From an uncultured Collinsella sp. (lineage in GTDB: Bacteria; Actinomycetota; Coriobacteriia; Coriobacteriales; Coriobacteriaceae), in assembly GCA_900540985.1 (NCBI GenBank), contig UQIC01000005.1, positions 1-64,000 on the forward strand: 64,000 bases of DNA, given 5' to 3'. Shown here in pieces: positions 35,293 through 43,916 of this stretch (its first letter is position 1; the number at the start of each line of letters is the position of its first letter). A model generated the notes under the pieces. The model was not told where the DNA came from, did not search any database, and saw only the letters and a program-made list of their open reading frames with translations. The translations under genes were made by a program, and so were the position numbers.

Positions 35293-36372
35293 ATGCTTAG
35301 GATCGGTCTTCTTACCAGTGGCGGCGACTGCCAGGCGCTCAACGCCACCATGCGCGGCATCGTCAAAACGCTTATGACCAATAGCGAAGAACCTATCGAG
35401 ATCTATGGTTTTGAGGACGGCTACCAGGGCCTTATCTACAGCAGGTTCCGCGTCATGTCGCCCGCCGATTTTAGCGGCATCCTCACCCGCGGCGGCACCA
35501 TCCTGGGCACGAGCCGCACGCCGTTCAAGCGCCTGGATATCCCCGAGGCCGATGGCGTCGAGAAGGTGCCGGCGATGGTCCACACCTATCATAAGCTGCA
35601 GCTCGACTGCCTGTTTATGCTGGGCGGCAACGGCTCCACCAAGACCGCCAACCGCCTGCGCGAAGAGGGCCTCAACGTTATCGCCCTGCCCAAGACCATC
35701 GATAACGACACCTGGGGCACCGAGCTGACATTTGGCTTTACGAGCGCCATCGACGTCGCCACCAAGTGCATCGACGACATCCACACCACCGCGTCGAGTC
35801 ACGGGCGCGTGTTCGTTATCGAGATCATGGGCCACAAGGTTGGCTGGATCCCGCTGTACGCCGGCGTCGCAGGCGGTGCGGATGTCATCTTGATTCCCGA
35901 GATCCCCTACGACATGGATAACGTCATCAAGACCATCGAGCATCGCATGGAGACCGGCAGCCGCTTTACCATCGTGGCCGTCGCCGAGGGCGCCATCTCC
36001 AAGGAGGACGCGGCGCTGTCCAAGAAGGAGTACAAGAAGAAGCTCGCCGAGCGCACGAGCCCGTCAATTGTCTACGACATCGCCAAGGAGATCGAGGCCA
36101 AGACCGGTCGCGAGACCCGCGTCGCCATCCCCGGCCACACGCAGCGCGGCGGCCAGCCCGACGCCCAGGACCGCATCTTTGCGACCCAGTGCGGCGTCGA
36201 GGCGGCACTGGGCTGCCTGCGTGGCGAGTTTGGCTACATGATCGCCCTGCGTGACGGCAAGATGTGCCACATGCCGCTCGAGGAGGTCGCCGGCAAGCTC
36301 AAGTATGTCGACCCCCAGAGCGATCTGGTACGCGAGGCCAAGGCATTGGGCATCAGCTTCGGCGACGAATAG
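35293..36372 (+). CDS. pfkA: Phosphofructokinase (GGNGS/PKTIDND variant)
   Basis: The product has 359 residues. It phosphorylates fructose-6-phosphate in glycolysis. N-terminal LLTSGGDCQALNATMRG and MGHKVGWIPLYAGVAGGAD are conserved. The donor site reads GGNGST where ATP enzymes have GGDGS, and PKTIDND has Lys at the position that is Gly in E. coli PfkA and Lys in PPi-dependent enzymes. The first Gly after GGN (position 104 equivalent) still favours ATP. The donor (ATP or PPi) is therefore unclear from sequence. The stop codon lies inside the outer arm of the nested palindrome at 36368-36544. Confidence 0.9.
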   Translation: MLRIGLLTSGGDCQALNATMRGIVKTLMTNSEEPIEIYGFEDGYQGLIYSRFRVMSPADFSGILTRGGTILGTSRTPFKRLDIPEADGVEKVPAMVHTYHKLQLDCLFMLGGNGSTKTANRLREEGLNVIALPKTIDNDTWGTELTFGFTSAIDVATKCIDDIHTTASSHGRVFVIEIMGHKVGWIPLYAGVAGGADVILIPEIPYDMDNVIKTIEHRMETGSRFTIVAVAEGAISKEDAALSKKEYKKKLAERTSPSIVYDIAKEIEAKTGRETRVAIPGHTQRGGQPDAQDRIFATQCGVEAALGCLRGEFGYMIALRDGKMCHMPLEEVAGKLKYVDPQSDLVREAKALGISFGDE

Positions 36373-36544
36373 CCTCGGCTGTAACCGCCCCCATCGGAGG
36401 CCCCAGGGCTTACCTCCCAAATCGTCCTCGGACATGTCAGGACCCCGCCGTGCGCTTCGCGCGGCGGGGTCCTTCCGCCCTGCGGAAAGATTTGGGAGGT
36501 AAGCCCTGGGGCCTCCTGCGGTAACTAGGGAGGCCGAGGCTATT
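36368..36544. repeat. Three-tier nested palindrome, element A
   Basis: Outermost arms AATAGCCTCGGC (36368-36379) and complement (36533-36544). Middle arms are 27 bp and perfect: 36396-36422 (GGAGGCCCCAGGGCTTACC...) and 36490-36516. Inner hairpin GGACCCCGCCG/CGGCGGGGTCC at 36440-36472 with a GCGC/GCGC tip. Between middle and inner stems lie CGTCCTCGGACATG (36423-36436) and CTGCGGAAAG (36480-36489), both shared with elements B and C. Confidence 0.9.
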
Positions 36545-36577
36545 TGTCTTCTTGCTGCGGGTGCCTGGTCTGAAATT

Positions 36578-36645
36578 AAGTTGCGGTGAAATAGTTCCTG
36601 TTTGGGCTCAAATAGCTGAATCTAGGAACTATTCCACCGCAACTT
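36578..36645. repeat. 68-bp palindromic repeat, copy 2
   Basis: Arms AGTTGCGGTGAAATAGTTCC and GGAACTATTCCACCGCAACT (one mismatch), different centre. The remaining intergenic sequence to 36827 contains CTACCGGTAG/CTACCGGTTG pieces but no gene. Confidence 0.9.
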
Positions 36646-36827
36646 TTGACGCGGGCTCTTAACTGTTGCGCGCACTGACATTTGTCACATAATTGCTGGT
36701 CATGATGGTTGCTACCGGTAGTTGCGGTAGGGTTGGGGCAGATTCTAACTAGAAATGGTGGTCGCTACCGGTTGTTCTCGGCATACTCGGCTCATTCGAT
36801 TACGGTCACCATATGAAAGGAACTGTC

Positions 36828-37766
36828 ATGGATCTTACGATGGCGCAGCGGCTCGTTAATCGCCGCAAGGCTGCCGGGCTTTCTCAGGAGGCGCTTGCCG
36901 CCCAGCTGGGTGTAAGCCGCCAGGCTGTCAGTAAATGGGAGCGCAGCGAATCCTCGCCCGATACCGATAACCTTATTGCGCTCGCCGCGCTGTATGGTGT
37001 GTCGCTGGATGAGCTGTTGTATGGGGAGGCGGTGGATAGCACTGACGACTCGCAGGCTGATGATGAGGCACAAGACAGCGACGCCGGCACCAAATCTTCA
37101 GATAAGGCTGAAGAGGCTGAGGCTTCTACTGAGCACGCTGATTGCAGCGATAAGCCACTTGTCGATATTTCCCTTGCGCGCGGCATCCACGTTATTGATC
37201 CCAACAAAGGCGAAGAGGTTCATGTTGGCTGGAATGGCATCCATGTGGCTAACGAGCGCAAGGGTGAAGAGGTCCATGTGGGGCCGGGCGGATTGCATAT
37301 CGATACGCTTGAGGACGATGGACATAGTGTGCATACCAATGACGACGGCACCGTCACCATCGACGGCGAGACGTTTTCCAGCTGGAAGGAAGCACACGAC
37401 AAGCTCGACCATCATGGCAAGCATTTCCACACCAAGGTCGGATGTACATGGAACAAATTCCCCTTCCCCGCGCTTGTCGCCCTCGCCTATCTGGTGCTCG
37501 GCATTGTCTACGGCACATGGGCTACGGGACTCTTCCTCGTCTTTCTGATTCCCGTCTATTACGCGCTTGGCGACTTTATCGACCAACGCCACTTATCTAA
37601 GCTGATCGATGTCGTCTATTCAGTCAGTGCCGAGGCATGGTTCCTCTACATGTGGCTCTGCCTGGGGCAACCCCATCCCGCCTGGGTAATCCTCATCACC
37701 ATCCCGGTCGTAAAAGCACTCATGCGTTGGTGCCGTAAACAATGGAAGCATCGCAAACAGGCCTAA
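36828..37766 (+). CDS. XRE-type HTH regulator with membrane domain
   Basis: The product has 312 residues from ATG 36828 (AAAGGA upstream). Residues 1-65 are an XRE helix-turn-helix (LSQEALAAQLGVSRQAVSKWERSESSPDTDNLIALAALYGVSLDELLYG). An acidic linker follows. Residues about 120-185 carry imperfect repeats of KGEEVHVG..G.H (two clear units), then a His-rich stretch HDKLDHHGKHFH. The C-terminus has about four hydrophobic segments (FPALVALAYLVLGIVYGTWATGLFLVFLIPVYYALG). So DNA binding is tethered to the membrane. The repeat region might sense a ligand or metal; that is a guess. Confidence 0.8.
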   Translation: MDLTMAQRLVNRRKAAGLSQEALAAQLGVSRQAVSKWERSESSPDTDNLIALAALYGVSLDELLYGEAVDSTDDSQADDEAQDSDAGTKSSDKAEEAEASTEHADCSDKPLVDISLARGIHVIDPNKGEEVHVGWNGIHVANERKGEEVHVGPGGLHIDTLEDDGHSVHTNDDGTVTIDGETFSSWKEAHDKLDHHGKHFHTKVGCTWNKFPFPALVALAYLVLGIVYGTWATGLFLVFLIPVYYALGDFIDQRHLSKLIDVVYSVSAEAWFLYMWLCLGQPHPAWVILITIPVVKALMRWCRKQWKHRKQA

Positions 37767-37820
37767 ACCGCCCTAACCCGCCAGCAACACCCAACTAGTA
37801 CTCCCCCGCCCATCCCTCCT

Positions 37821-37889
37821 AAGTTGCGGTGATATAGTTCCGGTTTTAGCCTTGAGTAGTCGAGTTTAGGAACTATTCCACCGCAACTT
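37821..37889. repeat. 68-bp palindromic repeat, copy 3 (69 bp)
   Basis: Arms AGTTGCGGTGATATAGTTCC and GGAACTATTCCACCGCAACT with a one-base-longer centre. It follows the XRE membrane gene. Confidence 0.9.
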
Positions 37890-37940
37890 ACGAATGATCG
37901 GAGCGGCTACAGCACAAGCGTCGGCGTTCGTTTGATGGTC

Positions 37941-38102
37941 CGCCACGAAAAGGGCCCATCTACTACGTTTAACTCGAAGAGGCCAACCATAACCGCATTT
38001 TTCGAAAAGCGACAGGCCTTCTACCTGCGGTTTTATTTTTCGTTTTCCCGGCATGGTTGAGGGTATCCAATTAAACGTAGTAGATAGGCCCGTTTTGTGG
38101 CA
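37941..38102. repeat. Long nested inverted repeat, element E
   Basis: Arms of 32 bp (37941-37972 and 38071-38102) match at about 28 positions, core ATCTACTACGTTTAA. Inside, AACCAT/ATGGTT and ACCGCA/TGCGGT can pair in register. No coding frame of quality overlaps it. It shares the two-tier plan with elements A-D but not their internal motifs. Confidence 0.75.
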
Positions 38103-38219
38103 TACGACCCATTCAAGCCCAATCTCGGAGGCTAAAGAGAGCCTCTCATCCACGCCTGCGAGCGAAAACCAAATAGAATGAAAGGCAAATGGAAAGCCCG
38201 TTTGACGAGCGGAGGACAT

Positions 38220-38540
38220 ATGCGCGACGTAGCCGAAAGCGACTGGAAGCTGTTTAAGAAAATGCTTCCTCAATGGCAAGAACGTTATATGGAAAAGCTC
38301 ATCGGTCAGTACGTTGAGATGCTGAACGGCGACAGCGAAGCGTCCAGTAGATTTTGGGCACTAGAAGAGCGCCTCAATAGAGACAAGCTGTCCTCAGGCG
38401 TAATTGCAAACGACATTCGCCGCAGCACTATGCACCGCGAGATAGCCAATTTGCTTATCGACAGCGTGATCACCCTTGACGACCTTGACGGTTTTACCGA
38501 GGACATTAAGAGCTATGCGCAACACTGGATTGGCCAGTAA
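38220..38540 (+). CDS. Small conserved hypothetical protein
   Basis: The product has 106 residues from ATG 38220, which follows GGAGGACAT. It is soluble, helical and charged (MRDVAESDWKLFKKMLPQWQERYMEKLIGQYVEMLNGD...RFWALEERLNRD...ITLDDLDGF). I recognise this as a small family common in gut Firmicutes and Actinobacteria, sometimes mislabelled multidrug transporter; no function is known to me. Convergent with the FtsX gene. Confidence 0.75.
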   Translation: MRDVAESDWKLFKKMLPQWQERYMEKLIGQYVEMLNGDSEASSRFWALEERLNRDKLSSGVIANDIRRSTMHREIANLLIDSVITLDDLDGFTEDIKSYAQHWIGQ

Positions 38541-38576
38541 GAGCACTGGACGACAAACATCCCCAGCAAAACGAGG

Positions 38577-38612
38577 CAAACGCCGGACCACCTAATGGTT
38601 GTCCGGCGTTTG
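38577..38612 (+). terminator. Hairpin between convergent genes
   Basis: CAAACGCCGGAC pairs perfectly with GTCCGGCGTTTG over a 12-nt loop. It precedes a CTGTCCC-core repeat. Confidence 0.7.
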
Positions 38613-38621
38613 CCCAGATAA

Positions 38622-38656
38622 AACCTGCCAAAATAAACCTGTCCCTTTTTGGCAGG
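38622..38656. repeat. CTGTCCC-core hairpin repeat
   Basis: AACCTGCCAAAA paired with TTTTTGGCAGG. It touches the stop codon of the FtsX permease gene (38657-38659), as the copy at 32484 does for the M18 gene. Confidence 0.8.
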
Positions 38657-41422
38657 CTACTCGGCGCTCTTGAGGGCGCCGACCATGTCAATCTTATTGA
38701 GAGTTCGGTTGGTGGCGAGGTTGACGATGATCGTAAAGCCGAAGGAAAGCACCACGGCAAGCACGTAGCTCAGCGGCTCGACTTCGACGTCAAAGTACAG
38801 CGACGGCATCTGCAGGATGTACGTAAAGCTCTCGGCAAGCAGGCCACCCAGCGGCACGCCCAGCGCGGTGCCAATCGCCGTGAGGATCAGCGTCTCCTTG
38901 TTGACGTAGTGGTGCACCTCGCCACGACGGAAGCCCAGCACCTTGATGGTCGCCAGCTCGCGCTCGCGCTCGGAGATATTCGTGTTGGACAGCGTAAACA
39001 CCACCACAAACGACAGACACGCCGCCATAAAGGTCACGAGCACCACGACGGAATTGATGATAGTGAAGTTCGCCTCGTAGTTCTGCCAATGTTCGGCCGT
39101 GCTCGAAATCGAAAGCCAACCGTCGCTCTTAAGCTTCTTGCTAAACGCAATCTGGTCGGCCGACGAACCCTTGAGCAACACAAAGATGCCATTGAGGCGA
39201 ACGCTGCGCCCAAACGCGCGCTCATAGGTGCCCTGCGTCATATAAAGCGTATTGCCCAGATAGTTGAGCGAGATGTCGCTAACCTTGACCTTGGCAACAT
39301 TGAGCGAAGAATCCTGGACATGTGCCGTATCGCCCGGCTGAATCCCCAGCACCAACTGTGAACTCTTGCTCAGATACACATCTCCGTCGCGCAAAGATAG
39401 AGGCTCTTTGGACTCATCCTCGAGACGCACGTAGTCGTCCAGGTCGTTCGTGCGGTCATCGGGCACCACGATCAGCTGCACGGTCTCGCTCTTGCCGCCA
39501 AATGTAAAGGTGACGTTGTCGGTCATAATCGGCAGCGTCGAAGTCACGGTCACGTCGGAATCCTTGGCTGCGTTGCGCTCATCCAATGCCGCGCACGTCT
39601 GTGAAAAATCGTCGGGATTGGCGACCGCCAGCAGGTCGTAGCGCGTGATATGCCCGTACTGCTTGGGCGAAAGCGCCACCGACGTATCGCGGATGCCCAT
39701 ACCGCAGATCACAAGCGCCGTACAGCCCGCGATACCGAAGATGGTCATAAAGGCGCGCTTTTTGTAGCGGAATAGGTTGCGTGCAGCGACCTTGTTTAAG
39801 AAGCCCATGCGGCGCCAGATAAAGCCGATATGCTCGAGCAGAATGCGCGAGCCGGCGCGCGGGGCCTTGGGACGCATGAGCGAGGCTGGGGTCTCGGCCA
39901 TCTCGTGGCGGCAGGCGATAATCGTAGCGCCCACCACGCCCACGGCAAACAGCGCCACCGACACGAGTGAAGACACGATATCGTACGAAAGCAGCATCTG
40001 GGGCAGCGAGTACATGTCGTCGAACACCGTAAACAAGAACAGTGGCAGGCCCACAAAGCCGATGATGTTGCCGAGCACGCCGCCGATCAGACATGCCCAC
40101 AGCGCATAGTCCACGTATTTGGACAGGATGCGCTCGCGTGAATAGCCAAGCGCCTTGTACAGGCCAATAAGCGTGCGCTCCTCCTCGACCATGCGCGTGG
40201 CGGTGGTGAGGCTGATGAGCACGGCGACGATAAAGAAGATAAACGGGAACACCGTGGCGATGGCCTCGATCGAAGAACTGTCGCTCTCGACGCTCGAGTA
40301 GCTTGCGATGTTACCGCGGTCCTGAATGTACCAAGTGCATTCACCCAGATTGGAAAGCTCGGCGCGGGCATCGGCGAATTGCTGATCGGCGGCGGCGCGG
40401 CGCTGGTCCAACTCGGCCTGAGCTTGGACGCGCTCCTCGCTGCCCTCGGCCATGCGGTTGATGCTATCCTGCTCAATCCCAAAGAGCATGGCGGCCTGGC
40501 GCTCAGCCGCATCCAAGCTTGCCGGCGTGTCAACCGTCAGCTCCTGGACGCGCGCCTTTTCACGCTCCTCGCGAATCTTCTCGATATTGCCCTTGACCTC
40601 ATTGATCTTTGCCGTGTAGGCATCCGAGTAGGAGTTGAGGCTCTTGGCTCCCTCGACGATCACGTGGACCGCGGAGTAGGACGATGATGTCGCGGCATCC
40701 TCGCTCACATAGAACTTATAGTCCGCAGCCGAAGCGGCACGGAAGGCGTTGACTGTCGAGTCGGAGCTCACATCAGTGGGGTCGAGGACCTCGGCCGTAA
40801 TGGTGTAATCGCCCGCGGCAAACTGATCCTTGGCACTTTGGTTGGACGAGCTCGCGTCATTGGCGGCAAAACTCACCGTATCGCCGAGCTTTTTGCCCGA
40901 AGCCTTCAGGAACTTCGAAGTTACCGCCACCTCATCGGCGCTCTCGGGCAAATCGCCGTTCACGAGCACTGGCTGATCGATGTTCTCCTTGGAGAGACTT
41001 TGCACGACCACGCGCTCGCGCGTTGTGCCCACGGCGGTGTAGGCGGTCTCGGTGTAGATACCCTCGGCCGTCTCGACGCCGTCGATCTCTTGGATAGCCG
41101 CGAGATCGTCGCGCGTAAGGCCACAGGTCGACTGCACGTTAATGTCATAGACATTCTGCTGATCAAAATAGGCGTCGACCGAATCGCACAAATCCTCGCA
41201 GCCCGCCTTAAGGCCGCACATCACACTCACGCCGAGCGCGGTGATGACCACGATGGACAAGAAGCGCTTAAGACTGCCGCGGATTGTGCGGTAGATGCCA
41301 CGGCGAAATACCGTCGGCACCATATCGTTTGAGCTTTGGGCGGTACGGTAGGTCGCGAGCTCCCGGTCGCGACTCACGTGATCCGTATCGTGATTTTGGC
41401 TGTTATGGCGATCTTGGTCCAT
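38657..41422 (-). CDS. FtsX-like (MacB-type) ABC transporter permease
   Basis: The product has 921 residues from ATG 41422; GTG 41434 is a possible start that would overlap the ATPase gene. Residues about 32-80 hold the first membrane helix (FLSIVVITALGVSVMCGLKAG). A large external region (about 80-380) with an Ala/Glu/Gln coiled coil follows, then three helices (FPFIFFIVAVLISLTTATRMVEEERTLIGLYKALGYSRERIL), a second half with another FtsX domain, and a last set of helices near the C-terminus (RERELATIKVLGFRRGEVHHYVNKETLILTAIG). The double-FtsX plan is typical of Gram-positive exporters of peptides or lipids. The ATPase gene lies directly upstream. Confidence 0.88.
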   Translation of the reverse strand: MDQDRHNSQNHDTDHVSRDRELATYRTAQSSNDMVPTVFRRGIYRTIRGSLKRFLSIVVITALGVSVMCGLKAGCEDLCDSVDAYFDQQNVYDINVQSTCGLTRDDLAAIQEIDGVETAEGIYTETAYTAVGTTRERVVVQSLSKENIDQPVLVNGDLPESADEVAVTSKFLKASGKKLGDTVSFAANDASSSNQSAKDQFAAGDYTITAEVLDPTDVSSDSTVNAFRAASAADYKFYVSEDAATSSSYSAVHVIVEGAKSLNSYSDAYTAKINEVKGNIEKIREEREKARVQELTVDTPASLDAAERQAAMLFGIEQDSINRMAEGSEERVQAQAELDQRRAAADQQFADARAELSNLGECTWYIQDRGNIASYSSVESDSSSIEAIATVFPFIFFIVAVLISLTTATRMVEEERTLIGLYKALGYSRERILSKYVDYALWACLIGGVLGNIIGFVGLPLFLFTVFDDMYSLPQMLLSYDIVSSLVSVALFAVGVVGATIIACRHEMAETPASLMRPKAPRAGSRILLEHIGFIWRRMGFLNKVAARNLFRYKKRAFMTIFGIAGCTALVICGMGIRDTSVALSPKQYGHITRYDLLAVANPDDFSQTCAALDERNAAKDSDVTVTSTLPIMTDNVTFTFGGKSETVQLIVVPDDRTNDLDDYVRLEDESKEPLSLRDGDVYLSKSSQLVLGIQPGDTAHVQDSSLNVAKVKVSDISLNYLGNTLYMTQGTYERAFGRSVRLNGIFVLLKGSSADQIAFSKKLKSDGWLSISSTAEHWQNYEANFTIINSVVVLVTFMAACLSFVVVFTLSNTNISERERELATIKVLGFRRGEVHHYVNKETLILTAIGTALGVPLGGLLAESFTYILQMPSLYFDVEVEPLSYVLAVVLSFGFTIIVNLATNRTLNKIDMVGALKSAE

Positions 41423-41427
41423 GGGCG

Positions 41428-42129
41428 CTACCACTCGATCGTCTCGATCGGCACGGGATTTTGCTGGACCGTCTCGCTCTCCACGCGGCCGTTCTTAAAG
41501 CGGATTAGGCGGTCGGCCATGGGCGCGAGCGCGGAGTTGTGCGTGATGATGATGACCGTAATGCCCTGCTTGCGGCAGGTATCCTGCAACAGCTGCAAAA
41601 TCTGCTTACCGGTTTTGTAGTCGAGTGCACCCGTGGGCTCGTCGCACAGGAGCAGCTTGGGATTCTTGGCCAGTGCGCGTGCAATGGACACGCGCTGCTG
41701 CTCGCCGCCCGAAAGCTGCGCCGGAAAGTTGGCGAGGCGCCCGCCCAGGCCAACCTGGCGAAGCGTCTGTTCGGCATCGAGCGAATCGGGGCAAATCTGC
41801 GCCGCAAGCTCGACATTTTCGAGCGCCGTCAAGTTGGGGACCAGATTGTAGAACTGGAAGACAAAGCCGACGTCGGCACGGCGGTATTCCACGAGCTGCG
41901 CCTCGTTGGCGGAGCTCACGTCGCGCCCGTCCACCGTCACGGTGCCGGAGGTTACCGTATCCATGCCGCCCAGGATGTTGAGCGCCGTGGTCTTGCCGGC
42001 ACCCGAGGCGCCCAGGATAATGGCGAGCTCACCGCGCTCAACGGTAAAGCTCGCGCCGTCGAGCGCGTGAATGCGGGCATCGCCCTCGCCGTACGCCTTG
42101 ATGACGTCTTTGAATTCGATATAAGCCAT
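41428..42129 (-). CDS. ABC transporter ATP-binding protein (MacB/LolD type)
   Basis: The product has 233 residues. Walker A is [11 protein letters not shown]-loop [17 protein letters not shown], signature LSGGEQQR, Walker [17 protein letters not shown] and H-loop [15 protein letters not shown] and the NL(V/I)PNLTALENV run mark the MacB/LolD branch that partners with FtsX-type permeases. The permease start follows within 10 bp, so the two are coupled. Confidence 0.93.
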   Translation of the reverse strand: MAYIEFKDVIKAYGEGDARIHALDGASFTVERGELAIILGASGAGKTTALNILGGMDTVTSGTVTVDGRDVSSANEAQLVEYRRADVGFVFQFYNLVPNLTALENVELAAQICPDSLDAEQTLRQVGLGGRLANFPAQLSGGEQQRVSIARALAKNPKLLLCDEPTGALDYKTGKQILQLLQDTCRKQGITVIIITHNSALAPMADRLIRFKNGRVESETVQQNPVPIETIEW

Positions 42130-42180
42130 CGATTAATTCCCATCTGGTCGGATAACTCTTTAGTATTACCCATTTCACGC

Positions 42181-42214
42181 CGACCAAAAAGGGACAGGTT
42201 CATTTTGGCAGGTT
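42181..42214. repeat. CTGTCCC-core hairpin repeat (reverse orientation)
   Basis: The complement reads AACCTGCCAAAATGAACC then TGTCCCTTTTTGGTCG. It lies in the 270-bp region between the ABC ATPase gene and the GyrI-like gene. The flank TATAAA and TTTCCCC also match the flanks of the other copies. Confidence 0.75.
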
Positions 42215-42329
42215 TTATATGGGGAAACGGGGAGCGCAGGCAAGCGCCGGGAAGGCAGAGAAATCATCGACGGGGTCAGGCCGACCGCCAAACACAACGC
42301 ACGCATCTCTATCTGTCAGCATAATCATT

Positions 42330-42343
42330 CGAACAGCTGTTCG
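42330..42343 (+). promoter_or_regulatory. LexA-like (SOS) box in the GyrI-like gene promoter
   Basis: CGAACAGCTGTTCG is a perfect 14-bp palindrome and fits the CGAAC-n4-GTTCG SOS box of actinobacteria. A -10-like TATGAT follows 6 bp later (42349-42354), so a bound repressor would block the promoter. Confidence 0.6.
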
Positions 42344-42399
42344 TTTCTATGATATGATTCCGTTATCTAAGCAGGCCAATACGCAGAAAGGCGGCCAAC

Positions 42400-43038
42400 A
42401 TGGCGTTCGACTTTAAGAAGGAATGCAAGGAGCTCTACAAACCTGCAAGCAAGCCGAGCATCGTAACTGTCCCGCCTATGAGCTACGTTGCCGTTCGCGG
42501 AAAGGGCGACCCAAATACCGAAGGTGGCGAGTATCAAAACGCCCTGCCGCTGCTTTACGGCATCGCCTATACCGTCAAGATGTCGAAGAAAGGCTCAAGG
42601 AGTATCAAGGGCTATTTCGACTTTGTGGTACCGCCGCTCGAGGGTTTCTGGTGGCAAGACTCCCCGAGCGGCGACATCGATTATGTACGCAAGGACGATT
42701 TCAACTTTATCTCGTGCATTCGCCTGCCCGATTTCGTCACCCGAGATGACTTTGACTGGGCAGTCGCGGAAGCCACGACCAAAAAGAAACTTGACTTTTC
42801 TGCCGTCGAGCTGCTTAAAGTTGACGAGGGCCTCTGCGTTCAATGCATGCACACCGGGCCCTACGACAACGAACCGGCGACCGTAGGCGCTATGAATGAA
42901 TACACGACCGAGCAGGGCTATGCCCCCGACTTCTCAGACACCCGTTTCCATCACGAAATCTATCTCTCCGATCCACGCAAATGTGCACCGGAGAAACTTA
43001 AGACTGTGGTTCGTCATCCTATCAAGCGCGCTGAATAG
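42400..43038 (+). CDS. GyrI-like domain protein
   Basis: The product has 212 residues. It shows the GyrI-like/SOUL-type small-molecule binding fold as found in AraC C-termini: VTVPPMSYVAVRGKGDPNTEGGEYQNALPLLYGIAYTVKM, YFDFVVPPLEGFWW, and the C-terminal GPYDNEPATVGAMNEYTTEQGY...HHEIYLSDPRKCAPEKLKTVVRHPI. No HTH is attached. Members bind hydrophobic cations or inhibit gyrase; which applies here is unknown. A LexA-like box in the promoter suggests DNA-damage control. Confidence 0.8.
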   Translation: MAFDFKKECKELYKPASKPSIVTVPPMSYVAVRGKGDPNTEGGEYQNALPLLYGIAYTVKMSKKGSRSIKGYFDFVVPPLEGFWWQDSPSGDIDYVRKDDFNFISCIRLPDFVTRDDFDWAVAEATTKKKLDFSAVELLKVDEGLCVQCMHTGPYDNEPATVGAMNEYTTEQGYAPDFSDTRFHHEIYLSDPRKCAPEKLKTVVRHPIKRAE

Positions 43039-43209
43039 CGTGGAGCGTCATCTCACGCGCTAGGTTTTAAGCCAGCCAACCAGCCGCCTCCTAGGCCGTC
43101 CGGTAATTATCTTGACGCGGCCCGTCGCATCTTATAAGTTTGTTTTGCTAAAGCTGGAAAGCCTCTCAACGATGCGCAACTCCAGCTCTTTTTCTATCAA
43201 GAGGCTTAA

Positions 43210-43659
43210 ATGAAATACCGGAAGTCGCGGATATCCATCAACGAACAAATAGCACTATTGACAGAATACAGGGGTCTTAAGTGCTCTGATCAAAGCGAAC
43301 TCGAGCGAGCTTTGGTCGAAGTCGGCCACTACAGACTGTCGGCCTACTGGTTTCCCTACAAAACCAAATGCAAGTCCGGGATTACCATCTTTCGCGAAGG
43401 CACAACATTCGAAACCATCATCTACACGTATGAATTTGACCGAGCCCTCCGGCAGTTAATGTTTGATGCGGTCGGCAGAATTGAGATCTACCTCAAAAGC
43501 AGCATTGCCTATCTTGCCTCTGAGGAACGCGGGCCTTTCTGTTACCCAGATGTCGCCATAACGAGGCTCAACTCGGCATGTCCATCGCGCTTTGCGCCGC
43601 GCTGGGCTACGCAGCCGTCTTTGGCAGCGCCACCAATACGCTGCTCGCACCCATCCTGA
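43210..43659 (+). pseudogene. Truncated Abi_2 (AbiD/AbiF-type) abortive-infection protein
   Basis: The first about 115 residues match the start of Abi_2 proteins: SINEQIALLTEYRGLKCSD, VGHYRLSAYWFPYK, FREGTTFETIIYTYEFDRALRQLMFDAVGRIEIYLKSSIAYLA, GPFCYPD. Full members have about 300 residues. After about 43555 the sequence turns into the 3' end of an unrelated ClC gene in another frame, giving a nonsense Ser/Pro/Ala tail. So the defence gene lost its C-terminal two thirds at a deletion or recombination junction. Its AT-richer codon use differs from neighbours, which suits acquisition by transfer. Confidence 0.8.
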
Positions 43660-43772
43660 TTGGCTGCGAAGTCTTCGGTTTCGGTAATCTGCCGGCATTC
43701 TTCATCGTCTGCGTCGCGGCTTACCTGTTCAACATGGATAAGTCGATCTATGCCCTGCAGAAGCGGGCGTAG
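43560..43772 (+). pseudogene. C-terminal remnant of a ClC-type chloride channel/antiporter
   Basis: About 70 codons ending at 43772: NEAQLGMSIALCAALGYAAVFGSATNTLLAPILIGCEVFGFGNLPAFFIVCVAAYLFNMDKSIYALQKRA. This resembles the end of voltage-gated ClC-family proteins (last two membrane helices, with NTLLAPI and CEVFG). The N-terminal 350 or so residues are missing. It overlaps the Abi_2 remnant in another frame. Confidence 0.7.
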
Positions 43773-43798
43773 AAAGATGTCCAAGCAAGTGGTCTCAA

Positions 43799-43877
43799 CC
43801 GGAAACGGCATCCCACTCTAAGGCTGTATTCCGGGACACGGTTTCCGTTTGGGACGCCATTCGGAAAGCGCATCCCG
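43799..43877. repeat. Cluster of four related half-palindromes
   Basis: CCGGAAACGGCATCCCA, CGGGACACGGTTTCCG, TGGGACGCCATTCGG and CGGAAAGCGCATCCCG follow each other with alternating orientation. They can form two adjacent imperfect hairpins. They lie just after the ClC remnant. Confidence 0.5.
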
Positions 43878-43916
43878 TTCTTTCACGGCGTCTTGGCTAT
43901 GCAAAGTGCTCGAACG

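Noticed and set aside
37866..38279. Minus-strand open frame of 137 codons
   Set aside because: It spans the palindrome at 37821-37889 and element E and overlaps the well-supported small gene at 38220; its sequence is repeat translation.
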